Source: JAURVT01 sp049059935
Lineage (GTDB): Bacteria > Actinomycetota > Actinomycetes > Propionibacteriales > Nocardioidaceae
Reading direction: 5' to 3'
DNA length: 37,567 bases
NCBI RefSeq assembly: GCF_049059935.1
Contig: NZ_JBMGQR010000038.1
Span: forward strand, 1 to 37,567
The notes below the pieces were generated by a model. The model had not been told where the DNA came from and ran no database searches. It saw only the letters and a list, made by a program, of their open reading frames with translations. How positions within the stretch are numbered: position 1 is the first letter of the stretch; each line of letters opens with the position of its first letter. Shown in pieces: positions 15,161 to 23,548 of this stretch. Both the position numbers and the translations under genes were made by a program.

Positions 15161-15230
15161 CGTCCGCGATCCGAAGGGTTAGCGGGGTTCTGGGCCGCGA
15201 GAACCCCTGAAACCCTTCGGATCGCGGACG
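15161..15230. repeat. Long palindrome, copy 1 (shared with 28451-28521); bidirectional terminator
   Basis: 20 nt (15161-15180) pair perfectly with 15211-15230. An inner 8-bp stem (15184-15191 with 15200-15207) continues the hairpin after a 3x3 internal loop. It lies between the stops of the convergent hydrolase and trans-sulfuration genes. Its outer arms CGTCCGCGATCCGAAG match the second copy except for one paired change. Confidence 0.9.
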
Positions 15231-15246
15231 GGAGGGTCGTCCGGCG

Positions 15247-16347
15247 TCAGGCCTGGAGGCCCACCACGGTGGACGCGGCGACGAGGGCCTGGTCGACGTC
15301 GGCCCAGAGGTCGTCGACGTCCTCGATGCCCACCGACAGGCGGACGAGGTTCTCCGGGATGGTCTGGGGCTCGGAGGCCCAGCGGCGGCGACGCTCCCAG
15401 GTCGACTCCACGCCGCCGAGGCTCGTCGCGTGGACGATCATCCGGGCGCTGTGGGTGAGCAGCTCGGCGGCGGGGGCGCCGCCGGCCACCTCGATCGCGA
15501 GGATCGCACCGAAGCCGGGGTAGCGGACGCGCTCGACGGCCGGGTGCGCGCGCAACCGCTCGACGAGCACCTGGGCGTTGTGCTGCGCCCGCTCCATCCG
15601 GACGTGGAGGGTGCGGACGCCGCGGGCGGCGAGCCAGCTCTCGAGCACGCCGGGCGTCGCGCCGAGGGTCCGGCGGCGCCCGTCGATGGCGGCGTGGATC
15701 TGGTCGTCGGCCGTGACGACGGCACCGATCAGCGCGTCGCTGTGGCCGGCCAGGTACTTGGTGGCCGAGTGCAGGGAGATGTCGGCACCGAGCTCGAGCG
15801 GACGCTGCAGCAGCGGGGTGGCGAAGGTGTTGTCGACGACGCTCGTGGCACCGGCCGCACGGGCCGCGGCGCAGATCGCGGCGACGTCGGCCACCTCGAG
15901 CGCCGGGTTGGTCGGCGACTCGATCCAGACGATGGCGGCGTCCTCGGCCGCGGCGGCGTAGGCGGCGGTGTCCTCGGTGTCGACGACGCGCACCTCGATC
16001 TGCCCGCGCTGCTCGCGCTCGCCGAGCTGGGTGAGCGTGCCCAGGTACGCGTGGCGCGGGACGACGACGGCCTCGCCCGGCGTCACCAGGTCGAGCACCG
16101 CCGCGACCGCGGCCAGGCCCGAGGAGAAGGTGATCGCCCGGCCGCCCTCCAGCTCGCCCAGGACCTGCTCGAACGCCTCCCAGGTGGGGTTGGCGTAGCG
16201 GCCGTACTCGCGCTCGCCGCCGGCCACGTAGGTGCTGGCGGGCGTCAGCGGGGTGTTGAGCGGCGCGTCGGGCTCGTGCGCGGGACGCCCGGCGCCGACG
16301 ACGACGCTGGCGGGGGACAGAGGTCGGTCGGCCGACGGTGTGGGCAT
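15247..16347 (-). CDS. PLP-dependent trans-sulfuration enzyme (cystathionine gamma-lyase/synthase type)
   Basis: A 366-residue fold-type I PLP enzyme of the Cys/Met metabolism family. YGRYANPTWEAFEQVLGELEGG is the substrate/PLP phosphate region, ITFSSGLAAV precedes the cofactor stacking segment, WIESPTNPALEV and VVDNTFATPLLQRPLELGAD lead to the Schiff-base Lys in HSATKYLAGHSD. Members make or cleave cystathionine, homocysteine or methionine; the precise reaction cannot be assigned from sequence alone. The ATG at 16347 is chosen by alignment to family starts; the frame is open upstream into ddl. It is divergent from ddl with 37 nt between starts. Confidence 0.9.
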   Translation of the reverse strand: MPTPSADRPLSPASVVVGAGRPAHEPDAPLNTPLTPASTYVAGGEREYGRYANPTWEAFEQVLGELEGGRAITFSSGLAAVAAVLDLVTPGEAVVVPRHAYLGTLTQLGEREQRGQIEVRVVDTEDTAAYAAAAEDAAIVWIESPTNPALEVADVAAICAAARAAGATSVVDNTFATPLLQRPLELGADISLHSATKYLAGHSDALIGAVVTADDQIHAAIDGRRRTLGATPGVLESWLAARGVRTLHVRMERAQHNAQVLVERLRAHPAVERVRYPGFGAILAIEVAGGAPAAELLTHSARMIVHATSLGGVESTWERRRRWASEPQTIPENLVRLSVGIEDVDDLWADVDQALVAASTVVGLQA

Positions 16348-16371
16348 GCGCCCATCGTCCCACCGGTTCGG

Positions 16372-16377
16372 TAGGGT
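16372..16377 (+). promoter_or_regulatory. -10 box (TAGGGT) of a leaderless ddl promoter
   Basis: TAGGGT ends 7 nt before the ddl ATG at 16385, and no Shine-Dalgarno sequence is present in the CGCGAAA between them. Confidence 0.55.
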
Positions 16378-16384
16378 CGCGAAA

Positions 16385-17503
16385 ATGAGCCACCCCGCCG
16401 AGCGTCCGCGGCCCGAGCGGCCCCGCGTCGCGGTCGTGTTCGGCGGCCGCTCCAGCGAGCACGCCGTGTCCTGCATGACCGCCCGCCAGGTCCTCGCCGC
16501 CATCGACCCCGAGCGCTACGAGGTCGTCCCGGTCGGCATCGCCCGCGACGGACGGTGGGTGCTGCAGCCCGCCGAGCTGCCCGACCCGGCTCCCGGCGTG
16601 CTGCCCAGCGTCGAGGCGTCCGGCTCCGAGGTGGTGCTCAGCTCGCGCCACCTCAGCGTCACCGAGCCCGGCGACGTCCCACGCACCCTCGGCGAGGTCG
16701 ACGTCGTCCTGCCGCTGCTGCACGGACCGTGGGGCGAGGACGGCACCCTGCAGGGGCTGCTCGAGATGGCCGACGTCCGCTACGTCGGCGCGGGCGTGCT
16801 CACCAGCGCCGTCGCGATGGACAAGGCATTCGCCAAGGTCGTGTTCGCCGCCGCCGGGCTGGCCCAGCTGCCCTACGTCGTGGTCACCGCCCGCGCCTGG
16901 AAGGACGACCCCGCCACCGTCCGCCGGTCGGTCGACGACCTCGGCTACCCCGTCTTCGTCAAGCCGGCGCGCGCCGGGTCGAGCATGGGCGTCAGCCTGG
17001 TGCCCTCGCCGGACGACCTCGACGCCGCCCTGCAGCTGGCGCAGGAGCACGACCCCAAGGTGCTCGTCGAGGCCGCGGCCGCCGGCGCTCGCGAGATCGA
17101 GTGCGGCGTCCTGGAGCGGCTCGGCGCCGGGCCCGAGGCCAGCGTCGTCGGCGAGGTCGCCGTCGACACCGCGGCCGACCACGCCTTCTACGACTTCGAC
17201 GCCAAGTACGTCGACGGCACCAGCGCCAACCTCATCCCCGCCGACCTCGACGACGCCCGCGCCGACGAGGTGCGCGGCGCCGCCCTGCGCGCGTTCGAGG
17301 CACTCGGCTGCGAGGGGCTGGCGCGCGTCGACTTCTTCCTGCTCCCCACCGGCGAGCTCGTGATCAACGAGGTCAACACGATGCCCGGCTTCACGCCGTA
17401 CTCGATGTTCCCGCAGCTGTGGCAGGCCAGCGGCCTGGACTACCCGGCGCTCGTCGACCGCCTGCTGTCGCTCGCGCTCGCGCGCGACACCGGCCTGCGC
17501 TAG
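16385..17503 (+). CDS. ddl: D-alanine--D-alanine ligase
   Basis: A 372-residue ATP-grasp ligase. FGGRSSEHAVSCMTA near the N-terminus binds the first D-Ala, LLHGPWGEDGTLQGLLE is the central motif, YVGAGVLTSAVAMDKAFAK and PVFVKPARAGSSMGVSLV bind ATP, and the C-terminal INEVNTMPGFTPYSMFPQLW contains the metal ligands. It makes the D-Ala-D-Ala dipeptide for peptidoglycan. Its stop overlaps the convergent DUF3515 stop by 4 nt (CTAG). The order gpsA...ddl-DUF3515-thiL is conserved with mycobacteria. Confidence 0.97.
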   Translation: MSHPAERPRPERPRVAVVFGGRSSEHAVSCMTARQVLAAIDPERYEVVPVGIARDGRWVLQPAELPDPAPGVLPSVEASGSEVVLSSRHLSVTEPGDVPRTLGEVDVVLPLLHGPWGEDGTLQGLLEMADVRYVGAGVLTSAVAMDKAFAKVVFAAAGLAQLPYVVVTARAWKDDPATVRRSVDDLGYPVFVKPARAGSSMGVSLVPSPDDLDAALQLAQEHDPKVLVEAAAAGAREIECGVLERLGAGPEASVVGEVAVDTAADHAFYDFDAKYVDGTSANLIPADLDDARADEVRGAALRAFEALGCEGLARVDFFLLPTGELVINEVNTMPGFTPYSMFPQLWQASGLDYPALVDRLLSLALARDTGLR

Positions 17504-17940
17504 CGGCCCGCACGCTCCAGCGCCGACGACAGGTCGGCGAGCGCGTCGGCCTCGGGCTTGTAGGCGCTCGGCACCGTCACCTCGACGTCGACGTCCTGGC
17601 CCACGGTCGTGAACACGATCGCGTCGCCGCGCTCCTCGTCGAGCCAGCCGATGCCGTCGACGTCGGCCAGCCGCGAGTCCGGGCGCAGCGCGGCGGGCTC
17701 GGGCACCCCGCAGCGCAGGACGATGGCGGGGTCGCCCCAGGCGTGGCCCGCGCTCTCCGGCTCGACCCGACGCAGCGGCTGGTCGGCGACCGCGGCGGGC
17801 AGCACCCCGTCGAGCCGCTCGCAGTACGCGGACGTGCCGGGGGAGGGGGTGACCGGGTCGAGCTCGAGTGCGGGCGTGCGTCCGCAGGCGGTGAGGAGCA
17901 GCGTCAGGCCGGCGAGGGTCAGAAGTGGACGACGGGGCAC
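17500..17940 (-). CDS. DUF3515 family putative lipoprotein
   Basis: A 146-residue exported protein. The N-terminus PRRPLLTLAGLTLLLTAC is a lipoprotein signal peptide with an LTAC lipobox, so the mature form is probably anchored outside the membrane by Cys18 or its neighbour. The mature part contains CERLDGVLP, a second Cys in IVLRCGVPEP and VPSAYKPEADALADLSSAL; two cysteines may form a disulfide. Location beside ddl and thiL matches mycobacterial Rv2980. Function is unknown. Its GTG start lies inside the end of the RAM-domain gene (22-nt overlap), implying coupled translation. Confidence 0.85.
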   Translation of the reverse strand: MPRRPLLTLAGLTLLLTACGRTPALELDPVTPSPGTSAYCERLDGVLPAAVADQPLRRVEPESAGHAWGDPAIVLRCGVPEPAALRPDSRLADVDGIGWLDEERGDAIVFTTVGQDVDVEVTVPSAYKPEADALADLSSALERAGR

Positions 17941-18155
17941 GTCAGCGTGCGGGTGATGCCGTCGATGCTCTGCACCTTGGAGACCACGATCTGGCCGAGC
18001 TCGTCGACGTTGGAGGCCTCGGCGCGCACGATCACGTCGTAGGGGCCGGTGACGTCCTCGGCGAGCGTGACGCCCTTGACCTCGGCGATGGAGGCGGCGA
18101 CCTCGGCGGCCTTGCCGACCTCGGTCTGCACCAGGATGTACGCCTGCACCACCAT
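17919..18155 (-). CDS. Standalone Lrp/AsnC ligand-binding (RAM) domain protein
   Basis: A 78-residue protein consisting only of the RAM (alpha-beta sandwich) domain of Lrp/AsnC regulators: VVQAYILVQTEVGKAAEVAAS, GVTLAEDVTGPYDVIVRAE and VSKVQSIDGITRTLTCPVV. It has no HTH, so it cannot bind DNA alone. Such proteins oligomerise and bind amino acids, possibly modulating full-length Lrp proteins. GAGAGGA lies about 8 nt before the ATG. It precedes and overlaps the DUF3515 gene. Confidence 0.88.
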   Translation of the reverse strand: MVVQAYILVQTEVGKAAEVAASIAEVKGVTLAEDVTGPYDVIVRAEASNVDELGQIVVSKVQSIDGITRTLTCPVVHF

Positions 18156-18211
18156 CGGGGGTTCCTCTCGTCACTGCGTCCCGCCCCGCGTGGGGCGGCC
18201 GGGCCGGGCTC

Positions 18212-18217
18212 ACCGTA
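18212..18217 (-). promoter_or_regulatory. Candidate -10 (TACGGT) for the RAM/DUF3515 unit
   Basis: TACGGT followed by GAGC on the minus strand lies 56 nt before the ATG at 18155. The same TACGGTGAGC string precedes the DUF3107 gene. No clear -35. Confidence 0.35.
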
Positions 18218-18288
18218 CAACATCGCGGCCCCCTCGCCCGCCGTGCGGCGGGGGACGGTGGCGGGCCCCGGGCTGGGAGGATGGGCAG

Positions 18289-19263
18289 ATGGTGAACAGG
18301 CAGCCCGGCACGGGCGACCCGCAGGCAGGCAGCGTCGCCGAGACCGGCGAGTTCGGGCTCATCTCGAGGGTCACCGCGGCCCTCCCGGTGGGCGACGGCG
18401 TGCTGGTCGGACCCGGCGACGACGCCGCGATGGTGGCCGCTCCCGGGGGACGGGTGCTGGTGTCGACCGACCTCATGGTCGAGGACCGGCACTTCCGCCG
18501 CGACTGGTCCGAGGCCGCCGACGTCGGCCACAAGGCCGCCGCGGCGAACCTCGCGGACGTCGCCGCGATGGGCGGCGTGGCCACCGCCCTCGTCGTGGGG
18601 TTCGCCGCGCCCGGCGACCTCGACGCCGGGTGGGCGGCCGAGATGACCGCCGCGCTGGCCGAGGAGGCCGCCACGGTCGGCGCCAGCGTGGTGGGCGGCG
18701 ACGTCACCGCCGCCGACAAGATCACCATCGCCGTCACGGTGCTCGGCCGCTGCGACGCTGACCCGGTGCTGCGCAGCGGCGCGCGTCCCGGCGACGTCGT
18801 CGCGCTGGCCGGCCGCATCGGGCACGCCGCGGCGGGCTACAACGTCCTGGCCCGCGGGTTCCGCTCGCCGCGCGCCGTGGTCGAGGCGCACCGTCGTCCG
18901 CGGCCCCCGTACGCGGCCGGCCCGGCGGCGGCCGCGGCCGGCGCGACGTCGATGATCGACGTGAGCGACGGCCTGCTCGCCGACCTCGGCCACGTGGCGC
19001 TCGCCAGCGGCGTCGCGATCGACGTCGACCCCGCGGCGTTCGTCGTCGACGAGCCGCTGCAGGCCGTGGGCGCCGCGCTCGGCCTCGACCCGCTCGGCTT
19101 CTGCCTCACCGGTGGGGACGACCACCCGCTCGTCGCCACCTTCCCGTCCGGCACCGCCCTGCCCGACGGCTTCACCGTGGTGGGCCGCGTCGCCGACGGC
19201 GCCGGCGTCACCGTCGCCGGCGAGGTCTGGGACGGTGACACCGGCCACCAGCACTACCGCTGA
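18289..19263 (+). CDS. thiL: Thiamine-monophosphate kinase
   Basis: A 324-residue ThiL of the AIR synthase-like fold. GEFGLISRVTAALP at the N-terminus, VGPGDDAAMV (metal-binding Asp pair), VSTDLMVEDRHFRRDW, NLADVAAMG and MIDVSDGLLADLGHVA are all family signatures. It phosphorylates thiamine monophosphate to thiamine diphosphate using ATP. The ATG at 18289 has GGGAGGA just upstream; another ATG at 18281 is out of frame. It is divergent from the RAM-domain gene and convergent with rpmB. Confidence 0.96.
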   Translation: MVNRQPGTGDPQAGSVAETGEFGLISRVTAALPVGDGVLVGPGDDAAMVAAPGGRVLVSTDLMVEDRHFRRDWSEAADVGHKAAAANLADVAAMGGVATALVVGFAAPGDLDAGWAAEMTAALAEEAATVGASVVGGDVTAADKITIAVTVLGRCDADPVLRSGARPGDVVALAGRIGHAAAGYNVLARGFRSPRAVVEAHRRPRPPYAAGPAAAAAGATSMIDVSDGLLADLGHVALASGVAIDVDPAAFVVDEPLQAVGAALGLDPLGFCLTGGDDHPLVATFPSGTALPDGFTVVGRVADGAGVTVAGEVWDGDTGHQHYR

Positions 19264-19280
19264 GCGGCCCACCACCCCCG

Positions 19281-19343
19281 CGTCGAGGTCCGAGCTCCCC
19301 AACGCATCAGTCGCTGATGCGTTGCACGGCTCGGACGTCGACG
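19281..19343. terminator. Large hairpin between thiL and rpmB
   Basis: CGTCGAGGTCCGAGC (19281-19295) pairs with 19329-19343 with one mismatch. Inside it CAACGCATCAG (19300-19310) pairs perfectly with 19314-19324 around TCG. It lies between two convergent stops and is AT-richer at its tip than the surrounding DNA. Confidence 0.8.
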
Positions 19344-19374
19344 CACCGGGGACGGACGCGTGCGGGCACGCAGA

Positions 19375-19406
19375 AGAGCGGACCGTCCCGAGGGACGACC
19401 CGCTCT
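19375..19406. terminator. Second hairpin between thiL and rpmB
   Basis: AGAGCGG (19375-19381) pairs with CCGCTCT (19400-19406) and GTCCC (19385-19389) with GGGAC (19392-19396). It lies 21 nt after the rpmB stop on the minus strand and is the likely rpmB terminator. Confidence 0.65.
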
Positions 19407-19426
19407 GCGGTGCGGCGAGGTGCCGG

Positions 19427-19618
19427 TCAGCCCTGGCGGGTGACCTTGCCGGCCTTGATGCACGAGGTGCACACGTTCATGCGCTTCGGCGTCGACCCGA
19501 CGATGGCGTGCACGCGCTGGATGTTGGGGTCGAAACGACGCCGGGTGCGCTTGCGCGACCACGGCTTGTTGTTGCCGAAGCTGGGCTTCTTGGCGCAGAC
19601 GTCGCAGACAGCAGCCAC
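19427..19618 (-). CDS. rpmB: 50S ribosomal protein L28
   Basis: A 63-residue L28. VCDVCAKKPSFGNNKPWSRK is the family start, and RRRFDPNIQRV follows. It is the zinc-ribbon form with paired cysteines C5/C8 and C50/C53, as opposed to the cysteine-free paralogue made under zinc limitation. The GTG start at 19618 is preceded by GGGAG about 9 nt away. It is divergent from the DAK2 gene. Confidence 0.95.
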   Translation of the reverse strand: MAAVCDVCAKKPSFGNNKPWSRKRTRRRFDPNIQRVHAIVGSTPKRMNVCTSCIKAGKVTRQG

Positions 19619-19671
19619 AGCGAAACACTCCCAGTGAAAAGATGATGCTCAAGAACAAGAACGAACGACTC

Positions 19672-19702
19672 AGACTATCCGATGGCGACGGGCCCAGGCC
19701 AA
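19672..19702 (-). promoter_or_regulatory. Candidate rpmB promoter
   Basis: Minus-strand TTGGCC (19702-19697), a 19-nt spacer and TAGTCT (19677-19672). It predicts a leader of roughly 45 nt, unusually AT-rich for this genome. Confidence 0.4.
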
Positions 19703-19728
19703 TCGGCTCCCTCGTCGGTGCCGGTCGA

Positions 19729-19734
19729 TAGTGT
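19729..19734 (+). promoter_or_regulatory. -10 box (TAGTGT) for the DAK2-recG-rsmD unit
   Basis: TAGTGT ends 8 nt before the ATG at 19743, giving a leaderless or near-leaderless mRNA. The interval has no Shine-Dalgarno sequence. Confidence 0.5.
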
Positions 19735-19742
19735 TCCGCACC

Positions 19743-21347
19743 ATGACGGTGCCGATGACGACCGCGGCGTTCGGCCTGTGGGCGCGGGCGTGCGTGCAGG
19801 CGCTCGGCTCGGCCCGCGCCGAGATCGACGCGCTCAACGTCTTCCCCGTGCCCGACAGCGACACCGGCACCAACGTCTACCTCACCTTCGACGCCGCCGC
19901 GGCCGACGCCGCCCCCCTCGTCGCGGCGGGCGACGACCTCCAGGCGTGCGTCCGCGCGTTCGTCGACGGCGCGCTGCTGGCCGCCAAGGGCAACTCCGGC
20001 GTGATCATGGCGCAGCTGCTGCGTGCGATGTTCGGCTCGCTGCAGGGGCTCTCGCTCGACCTGTCGGCCGACGACGTCGCGCGCGCCCTGCGCACCGCGG
20101 CCGTCGCCTCGTACGAGGCCGTCGGCACGCCCGTCGAGGGCACGATCCTGTCGGTGGCGTCGGCCGCCGCCACCGGCGCCGAGGACGCCGCCCGCGACGG
20201 CGGCGACGCCGAGCGCGCGCTCGCGGCCGCCTGCGCCGCGGCGCGTGCGGCGCTCGTCCGCACCCCGCAGCAGATGCCGCGGCTGGCCGAGGCCGGGGTC
20301 GTCGACGCCGGCGGCCGCGCGCTCGTCGTCGTGCTCGACACCACCGAGCGGGTGCTCACCGGCCGGTGGGACCCCGACCGCGAGGGGTCGAGCCCGCCGC
20401 ACATCCCCGTCCCGCTGCCGATGTCCGCGCTGCCCGACGGCCCCGGGTACGAGGTCACCTACCTGCTCGACGCCGACGACGACGCCGTGTCCGTCCTGCG
20501 CGAGACGCTGCACCCCCTCGGCGACTCGCTGGTCGTGGTGGGCGGCGACGGCATCTGGAACGTCCACGTGCACGTCGACGACGTGGGCGCCGCCATCGAG
20601 GCCGGCGTCGTCGCCGGCCGCCCGCACCGCATCGGCGTCACCCACCTGCACGAGCAGGTGCGCGCGCTCGCCGGCGGGGCGACGCCGACCCGCATGGTCC
20701 TGGCGGTCACCGCCGGCCCCGGCCTCACCACGCTGTTCACCGAGGCGGGAGCCACCACGCTGTCGGTCCAGGTCGGCGACGGCGTGCAGGCGCGTCAGGT
20801 GGTCGAGGCCGTCGCGGCCAGCACCGCCGACGAGGTGGTGCTGCTGCCCAACGGGTCCGACCACGTCGCCCCCTGCGAGGCGGCCGCCCACCAGCTGCGC
20901 GACGGCACCCGTCACGTCGCCGTCGTGCCCACGCGCACCCAGGTGCAGGGCCTCGCGGCGGTCGCCGTCCACGAGCCCGGACGCGACTTCTCCGACGACG
21001 TCATCGCCATGACGAGCGCCGCGGGCCACACCCAGCACGGCGCCGTCACCTTCGCCGACGCCCACGGCATCACGATGGCCGGGCCGTGCGCGCCGGGCGA
21101 CGTGCTGGGCGTCGTCGACGCCGAGTTCTCGTTCGTCGGTCAGGACGTCGGCGAGGTCGCGTTCGAGGTCGTCCGCACCCTGATGTCGGGCAGCGCCGAG
21201 CTGGTCACGCTGGTGGCGGGCGAGGGCCTGCCCGACGCCGTCATCGAGCAGCTGCAGCGCCGCGTCGAGGCCACCTGGCCGTACGTCGACACCGTCACCT
21301 ACGACGGCGGGCAGCGCCGGTACCCGCTCCTGCTGGCGGTCGAGTGA
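19743..21347 (+). CDS. DAK2 domain protein, fatty acid kinase FakA-like
   Basis: A 534-residue protein. The N-terminal DAK2 (DhaL) kinase domain contains NVFPVPDSDTGTNVYLTF, where the Asp residues coordinate ATP-Mg, plus AKGNSGVIMAQLLR and VGTPVEGTILSVASAAA. A middle region and a C-terminal DegV-like part with PNGSDHV and VPTRTQVQGLAA complete the FakA layout. FakA phosphorylates fatty acids held by FakB so they can enter phospholipid synthesis. Location before recG is conserved in Actinobacteria and Firmicutes. No fakB partner is in the window. The start is the ATG at 19743; recG overlaps its stop by 4 nt. Confidence 0.92.
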   Translation: MTVPMTTAAFGLWARACVQALGSARAEIDALNVFPVPDSDTGTNVYLTFDAAAADAAPLVAAGDDLQACVRAFVDGALLAAKGNSGVIMAQLLRAMFGSLQGLSLDLSADDVARALRTAAVASYEAVGTPVEGTILSVASAAATGAEDAARDGGDAERALAAACAAARAALVRTPQQMPRLAEAGVVDAGGRALVVVLDTTERVLTGRWDPDREGSSPPHIPVPLPMSALPDGPGYEVTYLLDADDDAVSVLRETLHPLGDSLVVVGGDGIWNVHVHVDDVGAAIEAGVVAGRPHRIGVTHLHEQVRALAGGATPTRMVLAVTAGPGLTTLFTEAGATTLSVQVGDGVQARQVVEAVAASTADEVVLLPNGSDHVAPCEAAAHQLRDGTRHVAVVPTRTQVQGLAAVAVHEPGRDFSDDVIAMTSAAGHTQHGAVTFADAHGITMAGPCAPGDVLGVVDAEFSFVGQDVGEVAFEVVRTLMSGSAELVTLVAGEGLPDAVIEQLQRRVEATWPYVDTVTYDGGQRRYPLLLAVE

Positions 21348-23548
21348 CCAGCCGCGTGGGGCTGGGGTCGCGCCTCACCGACGTCGTGGGCGGCAAGGCC
21401 GAGAAGGTGTTGGCCAAGGCGCTCGAGATCACCTCGGTCGAGGGGCTGCTGCGCCACTACCCACGCCGCTACGTCGAGCATGGCGAGCTCACCGACCTCT
21501 CCGAGCTCGAGATCGGCGACGACGTCACGGTGATGGCGCGCGTCGAGTCGGTGCGCAAGTACCCGATGAAGCCGCGCGGACGCGGAGGGGCGCCCGGCTA
21601 CAAGGACTGCCGGCACGAGGTCGTCGTCACCGACGGCTCCGGGCGGCTGGCGCTCGCGTTCTTCCGCCAGCCCTGGCTCGACCAGCGGATGCGCGTCGGT
21701 TCCATCGGCCTGTTCGCGGGCAAGGTCAGCGTCTTCAACGGCCGCCGCCAGCTCGCGCACCCCGAGCACAAGCTGTTCGGCGAGGCCACGGACTCCCAGG
21801 ACGCCGAGGTGATGCTGGCGATGGAGGAGCTGCAGAAGCCGCTGCCCATCTACGCGGCCACCGCGGCCATCACCACCTGGACGATCCGCGACTGCATCGG
21901 GCTGGTGCTCGACGCTCTCGACGAGGACATCGACGACCCGCTGCCGCGCGAGGTGCGCGACCGGCACTCGCTGATGTCGCTGGTCGACGCGCTCCACGCG
22001 GTGCACCGCCCCGTCGACACCGCCGACCACGTCCGCGCGCGCGAGCGGCTCAAGGTCGACGAGGCGTTCCTGCTCCAGACGGTGCTCGCGCACCGACGCG
22101 CCGCCGCCACCGCCGTCGCGGCCACCACGCGGCCCCCGCGTCCCGACGGCGTCCGCGCCGCCTTCCTCGAGCGGCTGCCGTTCACGCTCACCGCCGGGCA
22201 GCAGGAGGTGCTGGCCGAGCTCGACGCCGACCTCGTGCGCCCGCACCCCATGCAGCGGCTGCTGCAGGGTGAGGTCGGCTCCGGCAAGACGATCGTCGCG
22301 CTGCTGGCGATGCTCCAGGTGGTCGACGCCGGCGGCCAGGCCGCGCTGCTCGCGCCCACCGAGGTGCTCGCCCAGCAGCACCACCGCTCGATGACCAGGA
22401 TGCTCGGCGACCTCGCCGCGGGCGGCATGCTCGGCGGCGCGTCCGAGGCCACCCGGGTGCGCCTGCTCACCGGCTCGATGGGCACCCGGTCGCGCAGGGA
22501 GGCCATGCTCGACGCCGCGTCGGGCGAGGCGGGCATCGTCGTCGGCACCCACGCGCTGCTCGAGGACAAGGTGCAGTTCGCCGACCTCGGCCTGGTCGTG
22601 ATCGACGAGCAGCACCGCTTCGGCGTCGAGCAGCGCGCCGCGCTCTCGGCCAAGGCCGCCACCGCACCGCACGTGCTGGTCATGACGGCCACCCCGATCC
22701 CGCGCACCGTCGCGATGACGGCGTTCGGCGACCTCGAGACGTCGGTGCTCAGCGAGCTGCCCGCCGGGCGTCAGCCCATCCAGAGCAGCGTCGTCCCCGC
22801 CGCCGAGCGCCCGGCCTGGTTGGCCCGGGCGTGGGAGCGGGTGCGCGAGGAGGTCGAGAAGGGCCGGCAGGCCTACGTCGTGTGCCCCCGCATCGGCGAC
22901 GAGCCAGACCCCCAGCCGCCCGAGGACGGCGAGCGACCGATGCGCAGCGTCGTCGAGACCTACGACGAGCTCGTCGCCGGGCCGCTGGAGGGGCTGCGCG
23001 TGGCCGTCCTGCACGGACGCATGACCCCCGACGACAAGGACGCCACCATGACGGCCTTCGCCGCCCGCGAGATCGACGTGCTCGTCGCCACCACCGTCGT
23101 CGAGGTGGGCGTCGACGTCCCCAACGCCACCGCGATGGTCGTCATGGACGCCGACCGCTTCGGCGTCTCGCAGCTGCACCAGCTGCGCGGCCGGGTGGGC
23201 CGGGGGAGCGAGCCGGGCCTGTGCCTGCTCGTCACCGACACCGACGCGGCCTCGCCCGCCCGCGTCCGGCTCGACGCCGTCGCCTCCACCACCGACGGGT
23301 TCGCCCTCGCCCGGCTCGACGTCGAGCTGCGGCGCGAGGGCGACGTCCTCGGCGCCCAGCAGTCCGGCGTCCGCTCCAGCCTCAAGCTGCTGTCGGTCAT
23401 CCACGACGAGGACGTGATCGCCGAGGCCCGCGACGACGCCCGCGCCGTCGTCGCGTCCGACCCCACCCTGGCCGACCACCCCGCGCTGCTCCTGGCGGTC
23501 CTCGACCTCGAGGCCACCACCCGCGCGGAGTACCTGGAGAAGTCGTGA
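21344..23548 (+). CDS. recG: ATP-dependent DNA helicase RecG
   Basis: A 734-residue superfamily 2 helicase. The N-terminal wedge domain (about 1-190) contains an OB fold. The motor has Walker A GEVGSGKT near residue 309, APTEVLAQQH, the DEQH box in VIDEQHRFGVEQR, TATPIPRT (motif III), VATTVVEVGVDVPNA and LRGRVGRG (motif VI). The C-terminal GFALARLDVELRREGDVLGAQQSG is the RecG TRG region. It remodels stalled forks and Holliday junctions. The GTG start overlaps the upstream stop (GTGA), and its own stop overlaps rsmD in the same way. Confidence 0.97.
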   Translation: MTSRVGLGSRLTDVVGGKAEKVLAKALEITSVEGLLRHYPRRYVEHGELTDLSELEIGDDVTVMARVESVRKYPMKPRGRGGAPGYKDCRHEVVVTDGSGRLALAFFRQPWLDQRMRVGSIGLFAGKVSVFNGRRQLAHPEHKLFGEATDSQDAEVMLAMEELQKPLPIYAATAAITTWTIRDCIGLVLDALDEDIDDPLPREVRDRHSLMSLVDALHAVHRPVDTADHVRARERLKVDEAFLLQTVLAHRRAAATAVAATTRPPRPDGVRAAFLERLPFTLTAGQQEVLAELDADLVRPHPMQRLLQGEVGSGKTIVALLAMLQVVDAGGQAALLAPTEVLAQQHHRSMTRMLGDLAAGGMLGGASEATRVRLLTGSMGTRSRREAMLDAASGEAGIVVGTHALLEDKVQFADLGLVVIDEQHRFGVEQRAALSAKAATAPHVLVMTATPIPRTVAMTAFGDLETSVLSELPAGRQPIQSSVVPAAERPAWLARAWERVREEVEKGRQAYVVCPRIGDEPDPQPPEDGERPMRSVVETYDELVAGPLEGLRVAVLHGRMTPDDKDATMTAFAAREIDVLVATTVVEVGVDVPNATAMVVMDADRFGVSQLHQLRGRVGRGSEPGLCLLVTDTDAASPARVRLDAVASTTDGFALARLDVELRREGDVLGAQQSGVRSSLKLLSVIHDEDVIAEARDDARAVVASDPTLADHPALLLAVLDLEATTRAEYLEKS

